The translations under genes were made by a program, and so were the position numbers. Shown here piece after piece: positions 49,825-59,700 of a stretch of DNA of 64,000 nucleotides. Source of the stretch: Palsa-1447 sp964414785 (GTDB lineage Bacteria; Verrucomicrobiota; Verrucomicrobiia; Opitutales; Opitutaceae); the NCBI GenBank assembly GCA_964414785.1, contig CAYPXZ010000016.1, positions 13,146 to 77,145 on the forward strand. Reading direction: 5' to 3'. The notes under the pieces were generated by a model. It saw only the letters and a program-made list of their open reading frames with translations. It was not told the DNA's origin and made no database searches. Every line of letters starts with the position of its first letter. The stretch's first letter is position 1.

Positions 49825-52344
49825 CTACTTCTTGGCGGGAAACCGCAGCAATGTGACGGAGTAAGGTGCAAACGTGCGGTCAAACACCGCCGCGGCATTC
49901 GTAAACGGCTCCTCCTTGGGCGCAACGTTCTCCGGCTGTGAGATTGAATTGATCGCTGAGGGAGGGCCCGTGATGACGATCGCCTTGCCGGCGCCGATCT
50001 CGCTCGCGCCCCGAAGGTGGATTTCGGTCTCCAGTGGGGTAGCTGCAGTATTGACAAACTTCACGATCAATTCGCCGCTGGCGTTGACGTAAGACGCCGA
50101 CGCGAATGCGGTGGCCGTCGGTTGGCGCGGCTCATCGTTTTCCGCCATGACCAGTTTGCCGTCGACATAACCGCGTGCGGCGTGGCCGTTCACTTCAAGT
50201 TTCAGATCGTACCACCGGCCTGTTTCAACTGAGAAGGGTGCGCCCTCTCCGTAGGGTTCACGACCACCGTTTTCGGACACCTCACAACGGGAAACCGTAT
50301 TGCCCCAACCGCCAAGATTCCACCAGCGGTAGTTGTCGCCGTCAACCGCGTGCCAGAGCAGGATGAAGCCTTCGTCGCCGGCAAGCTTCCGCGCGCGCAG
50401 TGTGATGGTGTAATTCGTCCAGCCCAAATCGCCCGTGAGCGCCCAGGTCTGGGGACCGTCGCCAAGTGGGCGCAAGATGCCGCCGCCAAGGGACCAGCCC
50501 CCCTGACAGAATTGCCATTGGCCGGCATCCTTGGTCAGGTTGTCTGTAGAGAGTTTTCGGCCGTCCGGATTGGTGACAACGAAGTCAGAATATTCGACCT
50601 GAGTCCCATATGAACCCACGCCAACCCGGCCGTGAGGATCTGGATCCCCGATCGCGGGGAGATGGGGAGCATCGAGTCTCACCGGCACAACGACATCCCC
50701 CTTGTTTTGCCCGAAAACGGCCAGCACGTGGTAGCTAGGAGAGCCGAAGACGTGGAGTGAGTCGTACCCGATCAGGTTCGTATTCCACTGCCAGCCTCGC
50801 GGGTGACCCTTCGCCTGGTCCTCGGCGTTCACATTTGCGAAAAGTGGGGCGTAACATTGCATCACGACGTCGTCGGCATTGCGCTCGAGGCCCATGACGA
50901 AAACGGCGTCACCGAGGGCGGACATTAGGTTCGGGGTTGGCGAGCCACCCTGCGTGGCCCATTCACCCATGAATACCTTGATACCGTTAGTCTTGCGGCC
51001 CTCCGGATGACCGGAACCCGGGTCGTAGCGGGTACCCTCGCGAATCATTGTTCCGGCGGTAGCATAAATGTGGTCGTCGATGAGGTCGGGTTTAGCCACC
51101 GTGACCGGCGTCGTGGCGATAATCTTGAGCTGTGGATATTTCTTCCGGATCGCCTTCGCCATGTTGGCAAAACGGCCTTCATAGCTGCCCGAACGGTCAA
51201 AAAAATCTTCATTGCCTATTTCCACATACTTCAGGCGGAACGGCTCGGGAAAACCGTCCGCGGCACGCCGCCTACCCCATTCGCTGTTGGCCGGACCCGT
51301 GACATACTCAATTTCCTCGAGGGCTTCTTTCGTGTAAAGGTCAAGCTCCGGGCTGCCCGCCGCGGCATAATCGCCGTTCAGCGTGTAGCCGGCAAAAAGC
51401 GCGAGCACGGGCTCGGCGCCAAGCTGCTTGCACCAGAGCAGATACTCCGGCAGGCCGAAGCCGTCGCTGCTCCGGTAACTCCAACAGCCCTGATGGCCAG
51501 GCCGCTGATCAGCCGGCCCGATCATCTTCTTCCAGGAAAAACGATCGGCAAAGCGGATACCTTCTACATAATTGCCGCCAGGCAGACGGATGAATGCGGG
51601 ATGCATGTCCGCGAGCAGTTTCATGATGTCGGGCCGCAAGCCATTGGGCACGTCCTTATAGGTCGGCGGGAAGAGCGACACCAAACTGAAGTCGATGCTG
51701 CCTGTGCCATTGGCCGAAAGCACAAAACGGGCGGCGGCGGTGGGCAATACGTCAGATGGCGTCGTGAAGGTCAGAATATATTTTTTCCACACCCCGGAAA
51801 GCGGCGCGGTCTCGGCCTTGGCAACCGAGCGATCGCCGTCGTCCGTCACGAGAGCCGCCGTGACCGGCCCGGCGAAGCCCCCGACACCCCGCGCGTAGAA
51901 CGAGGCTGTGTACCGAGCACCCGGTCTTACGGGAATACCCCAGTAGCCGTTGTTGGCGACTCCACCGGCGCCGCCGGAGAGCGTGAGACGGAGATTCAAC
52001 GGCAGCGCAGGATTCACGGGATCAATCTTATTCGTCTCAGCGAGCGCGGCACCAATCACCGACCAGTGCGGCGGGACCGCCCCTATAGGGGGCTTCGCGA
52101 TCCGGCCGTATTGGCCCGCAGCCGGATCTTGGAATGTGCGGTTGCGAATCAGTTCCGCAAACAGACCGCCGTCATAACTATAGTTGATCTCCTCGGTCAT
52201 CAGACCGTAAAAGCTGGCAGGAATCAACGGACCGAGATGGCTGAGATCAACCTCGAGCTTGGCCGGGGCGGCAAGGCAGGCGACGACTGAAAGGACGGTC
52301 CATGTGATGGCGCATAGGGCCGATTTTGGGTGAAAGATTTTCAT
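49825..52344 (-). CDS. Secreted alpha-L-arabinofuranosidase, GH51-like
   Basis: An 839-residue protein with a signal peptide (MKIFHPKSAL..LSVVACLAA). A carbohydrate-binding-like segment lies at about 95-225 (PHWSV.., SFYARG, SLFPPTY) and the GH51 barrel at about 235-480 with acid/base E379 (YVEIGNED) and nucleophile E461 (VFMGEWAT). The C-terminal sandwich is interrupted by a LamG/CBM-like domain at about 600-740 (WTNYTITLRARKLAGDEGFI, WYDLKLEVNGH). It removes alpha-L-arabinofuranose side chains from arabinoxylan or arabinan. ATG 52344 is chosen for the signal peptide. It sits 73 bases after the response-regulator gene. Confidence 0.88.
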   Translation of the reverse strand: MKIFHPKSALCAITWTVLSVVACLAAPAKLEVDLSHLGPLIPASFYGLMTEEINYSYDGGLFAELIRNRTFQDPAAGQYGRIAKPPIGAVPPHWSVIGAALAETNKIDPVNPALPLNLRLTLSGGAGGVANNGYWGIPVRPGARYTASFYARGVGGFAGPVTAALVTDDGDRSVAKAETAPLSGVWKKYILTFTTPSDVLPTAAARFVLSANGTGSIDFSLVSLFPPTYKDVPNGLRPDIMKLLADMHPAFIRLPGGNYVEGIRFADRFSWKKMIGPADQRPGHQGCWSYRSSDGFGLPEYLLWCKQLGAEPVLALFAGYTLNGDYAAAGSPELDLYTKEALEEIEYVTGPANSEWGRRRAADGFPEPFRLKYVEIGNEDFFDRSGSYEGRFANMAKAIRKKYPQLKIIATTPVTVAKPDLIDDHIYATAGTMIREGTRYDPGSGHPEGRKTNGIKVFMGEWATQGGSPTPNLMSALGDAVFVMGLERNADDVVMQCYAPLFANVNAEDQAKGHPRGWQWNTNLIGYDSLHVFGSPSYHVLAVFGQNKGDVVVPVRLDAPHLPAIGDPDPHGRVGVGSYGTQVEYSDFVVTNPDGRKLSTDNLTKDAGQWQFCQGGWSLGGGILRPLGDGPQTWALTGDLGWTNYTITLRARKLAGDEGFILLWHAVDGDNYRWWNLGGWGNTVSRCEVSENGGREPYGEGAPFSVETGRWYDLKLEVNGHAARGYVDGKLVMAENDEPRQPTATAFASASYVNASGELIVKFVNTAATPLETEIHLRGASEIGAGKAIVITGPPSAINSISQPENVAPKEEPFTNAAAVFDRTFAPYSVTLLRFPAKK

Positions 52345-52417
52345 TGTTGCATGAGGGAATGGAGGAAACGGACCGCACATTTTTTGTGGTGACCACCGTT
52401 CACGGCCTTGGTAACGG

Positions 52418-53098
52418 CTATTCCTTTCGGCCGGGAAGATTCGTGTAGAGGGCAACGGCCTGTGCCCGCGAATGGACGTGAAGTTTCTCGTAGATTCTAC
52501 GAATAAACGAGTTAACCGTCGGCAGGGCGATGCGCATAGTGTCGGCTATTTCCTTGTAAAGGTATCCTTGCGCCAGGAGTGCAAGGACCTCGCTCTCTCG
52601 TTTCGAAAGCCCTTCCGTTGGATATAATTTCTGGGTGGCGCGATGGAGCGACTGGACCACCATCCGCGCGATGCTGCTGGTCATCGGCGAGCCGCCGGCA
52701 TGCACCTCGCGCAGAGCCGTGATCAAAGCTTCACGTGTTGTTCGTTTCAGCAGGTATCCTGATGCTCCGGCGGCGAGCGCGTCAAAGATGTGCGTCGAAT
52801 CTTCATAGACCGTCAGCATCACGAACTGCGTTTTTGGAAGGAGGGGCTTGAGGTACCGGACACATTCGATCCCGCTCAGCCCCGGTAGATTGATGTCGAC
52901 CAGCGCGACATTCGGTTCACCATCGATCATCCTAGCCACGGCGCACTCCGTGTCGGGAAACTGGCCGATGCAGGCGAACCCCTCGGCTTTCTGAATCCAG
53001 CCGGTCAGGCTCTCCCTAATGGATTGATCATCATCGACGACCATAACAGTAATTGGCGATGGCTGGCTGGGGGTTGGTAGCTGGGAATTTGAATCCAT
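52418..53098 (-). CDS. LuxR/NarL-type response regulator
   Basis: A 226-residue regulator. Receiver domain with acidic pocket VVDDD (20-24), phospho-acceptor D68 (ALVDINLPG), T96 and K118; C-terminal LuxR helix-turn-helix (about 163-216, LSKRESEVLALLAQGYLYKE). It is encoded 21 bases after the histidine kinase that must phosphorylate it. Target genes are probably the adjacent hydrolases and the divergent TonB receptor. Codon use is less GC-rich, like its neighbours. Confidence 0.93.
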   Translation of the reverse strand: MDSNSQLPTPSQPSPITVMVVDDDQSIRESLTGWIQKAEGFACIGQFPDTECAVARMIDGEPNVALVDINLPGLSGIECVRYLKPLLPKTQFVMLTVYEDSTHIFDALAAGASGYLLKRTTREALITALREVHAGGSPMTSSIARMVVQSLHRATQKLYPTEGLSKRESEVLALLAQGYLYKEIADTMRIALPTVNSFIRRIYEKLHVHSRAQAVALYTNLPGRKE

Positions 53099-53119
53099 GT
53101 CGAACGATCTGTTGAAGAA

Positions 53120-56100
53120 TTACGAAGGAGCAGAGGGGTGATACCGATCTGTAGCCGGCGTCCGAGCCTTGGATGCAATACCAACGGTGAACGTAACCAC
53201 CGTTCCGCCGCCCAGGTCGCTCGATATCTCGCAATGGCCGCCTATGCGTGCAAGCCGGCGTTCCACATTTGGCAAGCCGTTGCCGGAGACAATTCGTCCA
53301 GATTTCATCGAGCTGGGCTGGCCGCGATCAAATCCCCGTCCATCGTCCTTCACGACCAACACGAACGCATCGGCGCGCAGCCGAAGTAAGATGCGTACCT
53401 CGGTGGCCTCCGCGTGCTTCACCGTGTTGTTGAGCGTTTCTTTAAAGGCGAGAAACAGATTGTGACGCGTCTCAGCTGTAATCGGCCAGGAGGGGAGCTC
53501 GAGGGGAAGATCGAGTCGGCACCGGATGTTCGCCGTGCCGAGTAGGTCCTGAGCAAAGCGACCCATGTAGGACACCAGGCTGTCGAGGGTATCGTGTCGC
53601 GGGTCTATGGCCCACACGATTTCATCGAGCGAGCGCGTAATTTCGTCCGTTGTAGAATAGATGCGCGCGAGCACGCTGGCAGTCTGTTGCGGCTCGTCGT
53701 ACTCGGCGCGGTCCGGCTGGCTGAACATCGCAATACGCGTCAGACTTGTACCGATGTCATCGTGGATATCCTGTGCGATACGCGCTCTCTCACGTTCGAC
53801 AGCGTGCTGCCGCTCGAGCTGTTCGAACCGTCGCTGTAGACGGCGACGGGTTAGGTATCGGGCAAACAGGGCGACGCTCGTAAGGACGAACAGGGTGGTG
53901 GAAGTACGGAACCACCATGTCCGCCAGAAGAACGGGGCAACGGTGAACGCGAGCGTCGCTCCGTCTACATTCCACACACCGTCATCGTTGCACGCTATAA
54001 CATGAAAACGATATGAACCAGCGTTCAGCCGACTATAAAACGCTGTCCGCCTGCTGCCTGCCTCGACCCAGCTCTCGTCAATGCCATCGAGAAGATATTT
54101 GAAGTGAACCTTGTTTGGCGCGACGAAGCTAAGGCCGGCGAAGCGGAATTCCAAACGCTGATGACTAGGTGGCAATCGGATCGGCGCAGGCTCGCCGATT
54201 AGAGGTAGGCTCTTCCCATCTACGACTAGAGATTCCAGCACAACCGGCGGCGGAATGTGGTTTTGCTGGATCCGGGCCGGATCGACGGAAATAAGACCTT
54301 TGCTGCATGTGAACCACAAGTGGCCGTCGGTGGTTTTACATCCGGCCGCTTGCAGGCCATCCATGTCAATCGAAGGCAGTCCATCATTGTGATCGTAGAT
54401 CTGGTTGGAAATCGCCGGAATCACACCGTCGGCGCATCGATTCAATTCGTCCTTTGCGGCCCGCTGGATTCCTTTTAGCGTGCTCAGCCACAAGTAACCC
54501 AAGCCGTCATCGACAATATGGATGACGACGTTGTTTGCTAACCCCTGGACCACGCCAATCTGTGCGAAGCGTCCGTTCTTGAATCGAGCGATCCCACCTT
54601 CGGCAGTGCCAATCCATAGCGTGCCATCGTAGTCAGGGTATAGGCATTGAACCCCTTCGCCGGCCGGACCGTTCTTGCCTTCGAAGGTCGACAGGCGGTC
54701 GCCTGCTAGGCGGGCGAGCCCGCCGTCAGCGAAGCCGAACCAGATGATGCCCTGCTGATCACACACGACGGCGCTAACGTTTACTGGCGAATTATTCTTA
54801 GCTTTGTAAAGCCATGCGGAGTGATCGTTTATGATCGAAAGCAGCCCGTCGTGATTCCCGACCAGCATGCCCCCGGTTTTAGGATCGTACTCGATAGCTC
54901 GGATTGGTCCCGCGGCCATTTCGATGGTTTCGGGATGCATAACATGGCCGCTTTCTAGTCGAAACGGTCCGCCCGACCAGGTGCCCGCCCAAACTCGACC
55001 TGCCGGGTCCTCGTTCACGGCCCAGACGAATGGATTCTCCAAGCCCTCGGTTTCGGAGTAGCGTGTCCACTGGCCTTTAAAAAGATGATAGAGTCCTGCG
55101 CCTTCTGTGCCGACCCATAGCGCTCCGTCCCGTCCGGGCGCGACCGAAAGGACCCCCGTGGCCCGCCAGTGGTCCGGAGCCTCCAAAATAGAAAATGCCG
55201 ATTTGTGGATGGAGGCGAGTCCGGCGCTGCCAGTTCCGAACCAGAGATTGCTCTCACGATCTTCATATAGGAACCGGATCCAGTTTTGCGGGAGACCATT
55301 CGCCTGGTCGAAGTGGATGGGGGAACGGCCGTCACTGAAGATCAGATACAGTCCCTTATCAACGGTGCCGATTGCGAGTGTTCCGTCGTGCAACTCAAGC
55401 GCGCAGAAAATGGAACCCATGGAAGCTGTCACCCACGGATAAGTGCGGCGGTCCTCAGTCCAGTACCCACCGCGCCATTTCTGGATGCGGTCATTTCCGA
55501 AAATCCAGACCCCGCCATCGGCAGAAGACGCTACGCCGACCACGGGATTGCTGTGACGATTCTCAACAAGCACGACCGGAATAAACTTCCCGCCCGCCAG
55601 CAGGGCCAAATTGCCATTCTCAGCGACCCAGATCTTGCCCCGATCATTGCGGGTCCAGGCCAAACTGGGCGAGGCGGAGTAGGAGATGAATGAGGAAAGG
55701 TGAGTGCCGTCCTCAGGAGAATCCAAGTCGCCGCTCTCGTGCATGGCCCACACCCGGCCCTGTTCGTCGCTACCGATGGAGTGGATGCTTTCCAGCTTTG
55801 TCACAGAACGGGACGGAATCGCCTCGAACTGACCCGAGCGGTACCGTGTTATTAGGCCCGTTCCGTGTCCGATCCACAGGCTCTCGTGCGCGTCCTCGAA
55901 CAGACATGAGATCCGCCCATCATGGAGTTCCGGCGTGTTTGCCGAATTGAAAATCTGGAATCGCTCACCGTCGAACCGCGCTAGGCCTCCGAACGTTGAT
56001 ATCCAGAGATAGCCGTCGCGCGTTTGCAGCACGGAGCTTACGACATTCTCTGGCAAACCGTCCTCGGTCTGCCACACGCGTATAGAATAGCCGTCGAGCA

Positions 56101-56182
56101 AAATCGTCCCCGCTAGACACCGCGTCGCCAACGCGGTGATCAGTAGCGTCCAAGCGGTGAGCGACCGGAAATATGGCGACAT
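53120..56182 (-). CDS. Periplasmic-propeller sensor histidine kinase (reg_prop / Y_Y_Y / HisKA_3)
   Basis: A 1020-residue sensor. Signal segment (1-24), about 14 beta-propeller strands of reg_prop type (pattern D..G.LWIGT..GL.R, from about 30 to 640), a Y_Y_Y domain (about 655-745, FAGLSFVAPNKVHFKYLLDG), a membrane helix (about 755-775), then HisKA_3 with H807 (QDIHDDIG) and an ATPase domain (ETLNNTVKHAEA at about 915; DDGRGF at about 947; GNGLPNVERRLARIGG). The periplasmic part binds oligosaccharides, as in hybrid two-component sensors, but the output is the separate LuxR-type regulator. It should detect the glycan attacked by the GH43 and GH51 enzymes. Confidence 0.92.
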   Translation of the reverse strand: MSPYFRSLTAWTLLITALATRCLAGTILLDGYSIRVWQTEDGLPENVVSSVLQTRDGYLWISTFGGLARFDGERFQIFNSANTPELHDGRISCLFEDAHESLWIGHGTGLITRYRSGQFEAIPSRSVTKLESIHSIGSDEQGRVWAMHESGDLDSPEDGTHLSSFISYSASPSLAWTRNDRGKIWVAENGNLALLAGGKFIPVVLVENRHSNPVVGVASSADGGVWIFGNDRIQKWRGGYWTEDRRTYPWVTASMGSIFCALELHDGTLAIGTVDKGLYLIFSDGRSPIHFDQANGLPQNWIRFLYEDRESNLWFGTGSAGLASIHKSAFSILEAPDHWRATGVLSVAPGRDGALWVGTEGAGLYHLFKGQWTRYSETEGLENPFVWAVNEDPAGRVWAGTWSGGPFRLESGHVMHPETIEMAAGPIRAIEYDPKTGGMLVGNHDGLLSIINDHSAWLYKAKNNSPVNVSAVVCDQQGIIWFGFADGGLARLAGDRLSTFEGKNGPAGEGVQCLYPDYDGTLWIGTAEGGIARFKNGRFAQIGVVQGLANNVVIHIVDDGLGYLWLSTLKGIQRAAKDELNRCADGVIPAISNQIYDHNDGLPSIDMDGLQAAGCKTTDGHLWFTCSKGLISVDPARIQQNHIPPPVVLESLVVDGKSLPLIGEPAPIRLPPSHQRLEFRFAGLSFVAPNKVHFKYLLDGIDESWVEAGSRRTAFYSRLNAGSYRFHVIACNDDGVWNVDGATLAFTVAPFFWRTWWFRTSTTLFVLTSVALFARYLTRRRLQRRFEQLERQHAVERERARIAQDIHDDIGTSLTRIAMFSQPDRAEYDEPQQTASVLARIYSTTDEITRSLDEIVWAIDPRHDTLDSLVSYMGRFAQDLLGTANIRCRLDLPLELPSWPITAETRHNLFLAFKETLNNTVKHAEATEVRILLRLRADAFVLVVKDDGRGFDRGQPSSMKSGRIVSGNGLPNVERRLARIGGHCEISSDLGGGTVVTFTVGIASKARTPATDRYHPSAPS

Positions 56183-56720
56183 GGATGACTTTGATTTGCT
56201 CCAGTCTCAAAAGGACGGAGGTGACGGGAAGCAGGCGAAAATGATGCCTGACAGGGCAACAAGCGCCGACACCGCGAAGTCCGCAATGGAAATTTCGCAT
56301 AGAAATGGGAAAACAGATTTGGGCTGAGGAGGAAATGTGACGCTGATTTACTCCAGGCGGGCAGCTTGAGAGTCATGGGTCTGGTTGTGAGCCTCTTTGT
56401 CTTCCCGCTACCAATCTTCGTAAGGTCCGCAGCCGGTGGCGGTGGACTGGAAAAAATAGGTTGGATCAATGTATCGCGCGTTGGGGGGGCGCGAGTCTGG
56501 CAGAGCCTTAGCCTTGAGCTCTCAATCGCTCATGGGACCCTGGCATAGTATGTTTTGACTACATACGGATGTGACGGGGCTCTGGTATAAACACATCCAC
56601 GAACACTTCAGCTATCGTTGGATTTACCCCCAGCTGCTGAATGTTCGCCCCAGAAAACGGCTGGTTCTCCCCGCACAGTCTGTCCGTTCGCATCCAAACC
56701 CTAGAAAGAAAACTCCAAAC
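56183..56720. other. Divergent promoter region between sensor kinase and TonB receptor
   Basis: 538 bases with no convincing gene. Short frames here have no protein-like composition. The left part serves the kinase; the right part contains two inverted repeats and a TATAAA box described separately. An in-frame ATG at 56571 would extend the receptor by 50 residues but spoil its signal peptide. Confidence 0.6.
56548..56598 (+). promoter_or_regulatory. Paired inverted repeats with TATAAA, candidate operator of the TonB receptor
   Basis: GTATGT (56548-56553) and ACATAC (56561-56566) flank TTTGACT; GGATGTG (56567-56573) and CACATCC (56592-56598) follow directly. TATAAA (56586-56591) lies inside the second repeat and would give a leader of about 120 bases before ATG 56721. 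A dimeric LuxR-type regulator could bind one of the repeats. Confidence 0.4.
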
Positions 56721-59700
56721 ATGCCTGCTACTCGTATTCTGACGCTGTTGCGTGCCCTCACGGTCACCTCGGCGCTTGGTTTTGCGGTAATGCCTCGGAC
56801 CGCAGTCGCTCAGACTGCTCCTGCTGCAGATACCACCGCGACCGCTGCGGCCGCACACTCTTCCGATACGGAAGAGCCCACTATGCTATCCCCCTTCGTC
56901 GTTGATGCGTCGGAGGACAAGGGAAGCTACAAAGCCAATAGCACGTTGGCTGGAACTCGTGTCCGCACCGACCTGAAGGACGTCGCCTCGGCCATCACGG
57001 TCGTCACGGCGCAGTTCCTGCAGGACACCGGCGCCAAGAACGCGCAGGACCTGTTGGTCTACACGCCCAGTACGGAAGTCTCGGGTCTTCGCGGTAACTT
57101 CTCTGGCGCCGCCGGCTCCGCAGTTATCCAGGAAAACACAGTATCGGCGACGACCCGCGTCCGCGGTCTCGATTCCGCCGACAACACGCGCGACTACTTC
57201 CTTTCGGACATTCCGTGGGACGCTTTCAATGTGGGTCGCGTGGATCTCCAGCGCGGTCCGAACTCGATTCTCTTCGGTACGGGCAGCCCGGCCGGTATCA
57301 TCAACGTGAGCACGGACGGTGCCGCGTTCACGAATTCGTACAACATAACGGATCGTTTCGATGAATACGGCTCCCTCCGTAACTCCGCCACGCTGAACCA
57401 GGAGATCATCCCTGGGGTCCTCGCAATCCGCCTTGCGGCTTTGCACGACAATGAGAAGTACGAGCAGAGCAATGCGTTCAACAACACGACCCGCTACTAT
57501 GGGGCGTTTCGATTTGACCCGAAGCTCTTTGGCAAGGACAGCCACACGAGCATCCGCGGCAACTACGAATACGGCAAGCAAACCTCCGACAACCCTCGCT
57601 CGCTTCCCCCTGTGGACGAGATCACACCGTGGTTCGCAAGTTCGATAACGGTGGGTGGCGTGACGAACCCTGGAGACAACAAAATCACGGTGAATCAGTT
57701 CAGCCTAAACAACCAGAATCCGGTAGCGGGCGGCCCGCTCCTGCCCAGCAACCCACTTACGTCGGCAATTTACTTCAATAACCAAGGTCGTTCTGACGGT
57801 TGGGGTGACGTCATTAACTACTTCGAGGCGACCCCAACGGCTTCGAACAATGTCACCAACGCTCTCCCACCGAGCGGCACGCCTATCAAGGTCATCGTCG
57901 CGTTGCCCAATCAAGGCCTTGTTTCGGTGTTCAACGACAACGGCACGATCTATAATGGAGGTTCCATCGGAGGCATCACGATCAGCGATCCTGTCGCTAT
58001 TCCATCGTTTGGCGAATATACGAATGGTGTAGGGGGGCCAAACCAGACGAGCACGAGCGGAGCGCCAGTCGCCAACGGTGTTCCGGTCAACTACAAGGTT
58101 CCGATGAACGCCATTCCTGGCGGCGTGTACTACACCGACAAGGTCATCACGGACTCCTCGATTTTCAACTTCTACAAGAAGCTTCTTGACGGTCCGAACA
58201 AGCATGAATGGAAGAGCTGGAGTGCGTTTAACATCGCGGTTGACCAGACCTTCTTCGACGACCGCCTAGGCTTTGAGTTCGCCTACGACCAGCAGCACTA
58301 TGTTGAGGGTGCTGAGCCCTGGCTGCAAGGTGGGAACTACGCCATCAACATCGATGTGAACCAGACCTATGCGGATGGTACGGCTAATCCGAATGTTGGC
58401 CGCCCATATGTAGCGCAAGCTGCCTCAGGAGGTGAAGACGACAACTACCAGACGACGACCGACCGTTACACTTACCGCTTCTCCCCGACCCTTGAGCTGC
58501 GAGCCTCCGACTTCTTCGGTAACTCCACACTCTCGAAAATCCTTGGGAAGAGCAACTTCACAGGCCTCTACGAGAAGAACACGGTTGTACAAAGCACCTT
58601 CCAATTCGCCGAGTACGCCACGACTCCGAGCTACATTACAGACAATAACCTGCCGTCCAACAGCGTCGCGAATACGCTGAGCTCTAGCGCTTCATTCGAG
58701 TGGACCGCCTACATCGGGCCCTCCCTCGCGGGTGCATCCTCGGCTCACGGCGCGAACCTGCAGAGCCTGAACTACGTCATTGCTCCCCCGAAGAACGAAA
58801 CGACGCTCAACTTCAATTCGACTTGGAACAAGCCGACTGACCCGAACACGCCTGGCTACGTAGACCCTGCCGCTCCGTACAGTTATACAAGTACGCAAAA
58901 CGGAGGGGTGACCACGAACAGCATTCAGTATGAGAACCCGGCCAACTACGTTGGCTGGCAGAATGAGGCCATCGGGTACCAGTCCTGGAGCAATCCCTCC
59001 GACCGCTCAAACCTCGTGACCGCGGGCAACAGCACCCGTTACATCGACGAGTCCGAGGGCATCACTTGGCAGGGGTACTTCCTAAACGGCGATCTTGTCC
59101 CCTCTCTCGGTTGGCGAAAGGACAAGGTGACAAACTATGAGAGTAATGCCGTGACGAGTCAGGCGACGGGGATCACGAGCTTGGCGTATCCTGAGAACGA
59201 CGCTTCACGGACGGATGTTCGTGGCGTGAGCAAAACTTGGGGCGGTGTCTATCACTTCCCGAAGGCGCTCATGTCGAAGCTTCCGGGCGATGTCACACTT
59301 AGCTTGTTTCTAAATCGTTCGGATAATTTCAAGCCTGATGCGGCTCGCCTGAGCCTCGCCGGCTTGGCAATCCCGAACGCATCCGGTACCACGACGGAAT
59401 ACGGCTTCACCACCACGGCCCTAAACGACAAGATCTCGCTCAAGGTCGACTGGTTCAAGACCCTCGTGAAGAACGCTACCCTTGGTGAAACCAATGGTAA
59501 CTCGGTTGCTGGGCTGGGAACCAACGGATTCTTTGTAGCTAACGGCACGATCTGGGGATACGGCTGGGCCACGGCCCTGCAGGACGGTCTCGAGGGCAAG
59601 ACTCCGAACACCAACTACTGGGATTACGGCAACGGCAGTGGCTATGCCACCGGCAGCGCCCAGTACATCGCCACCAACCAAGCCTCGGCGGCCATCGTCA

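Noticed and set aside
53120..56182. Sensor kinase considered as a one-protein hybrid two-component system
   Set aside because: The protein ends after the ATPase domain; receiver and DNA-binding domains are in the separate gene at 52418-53098.
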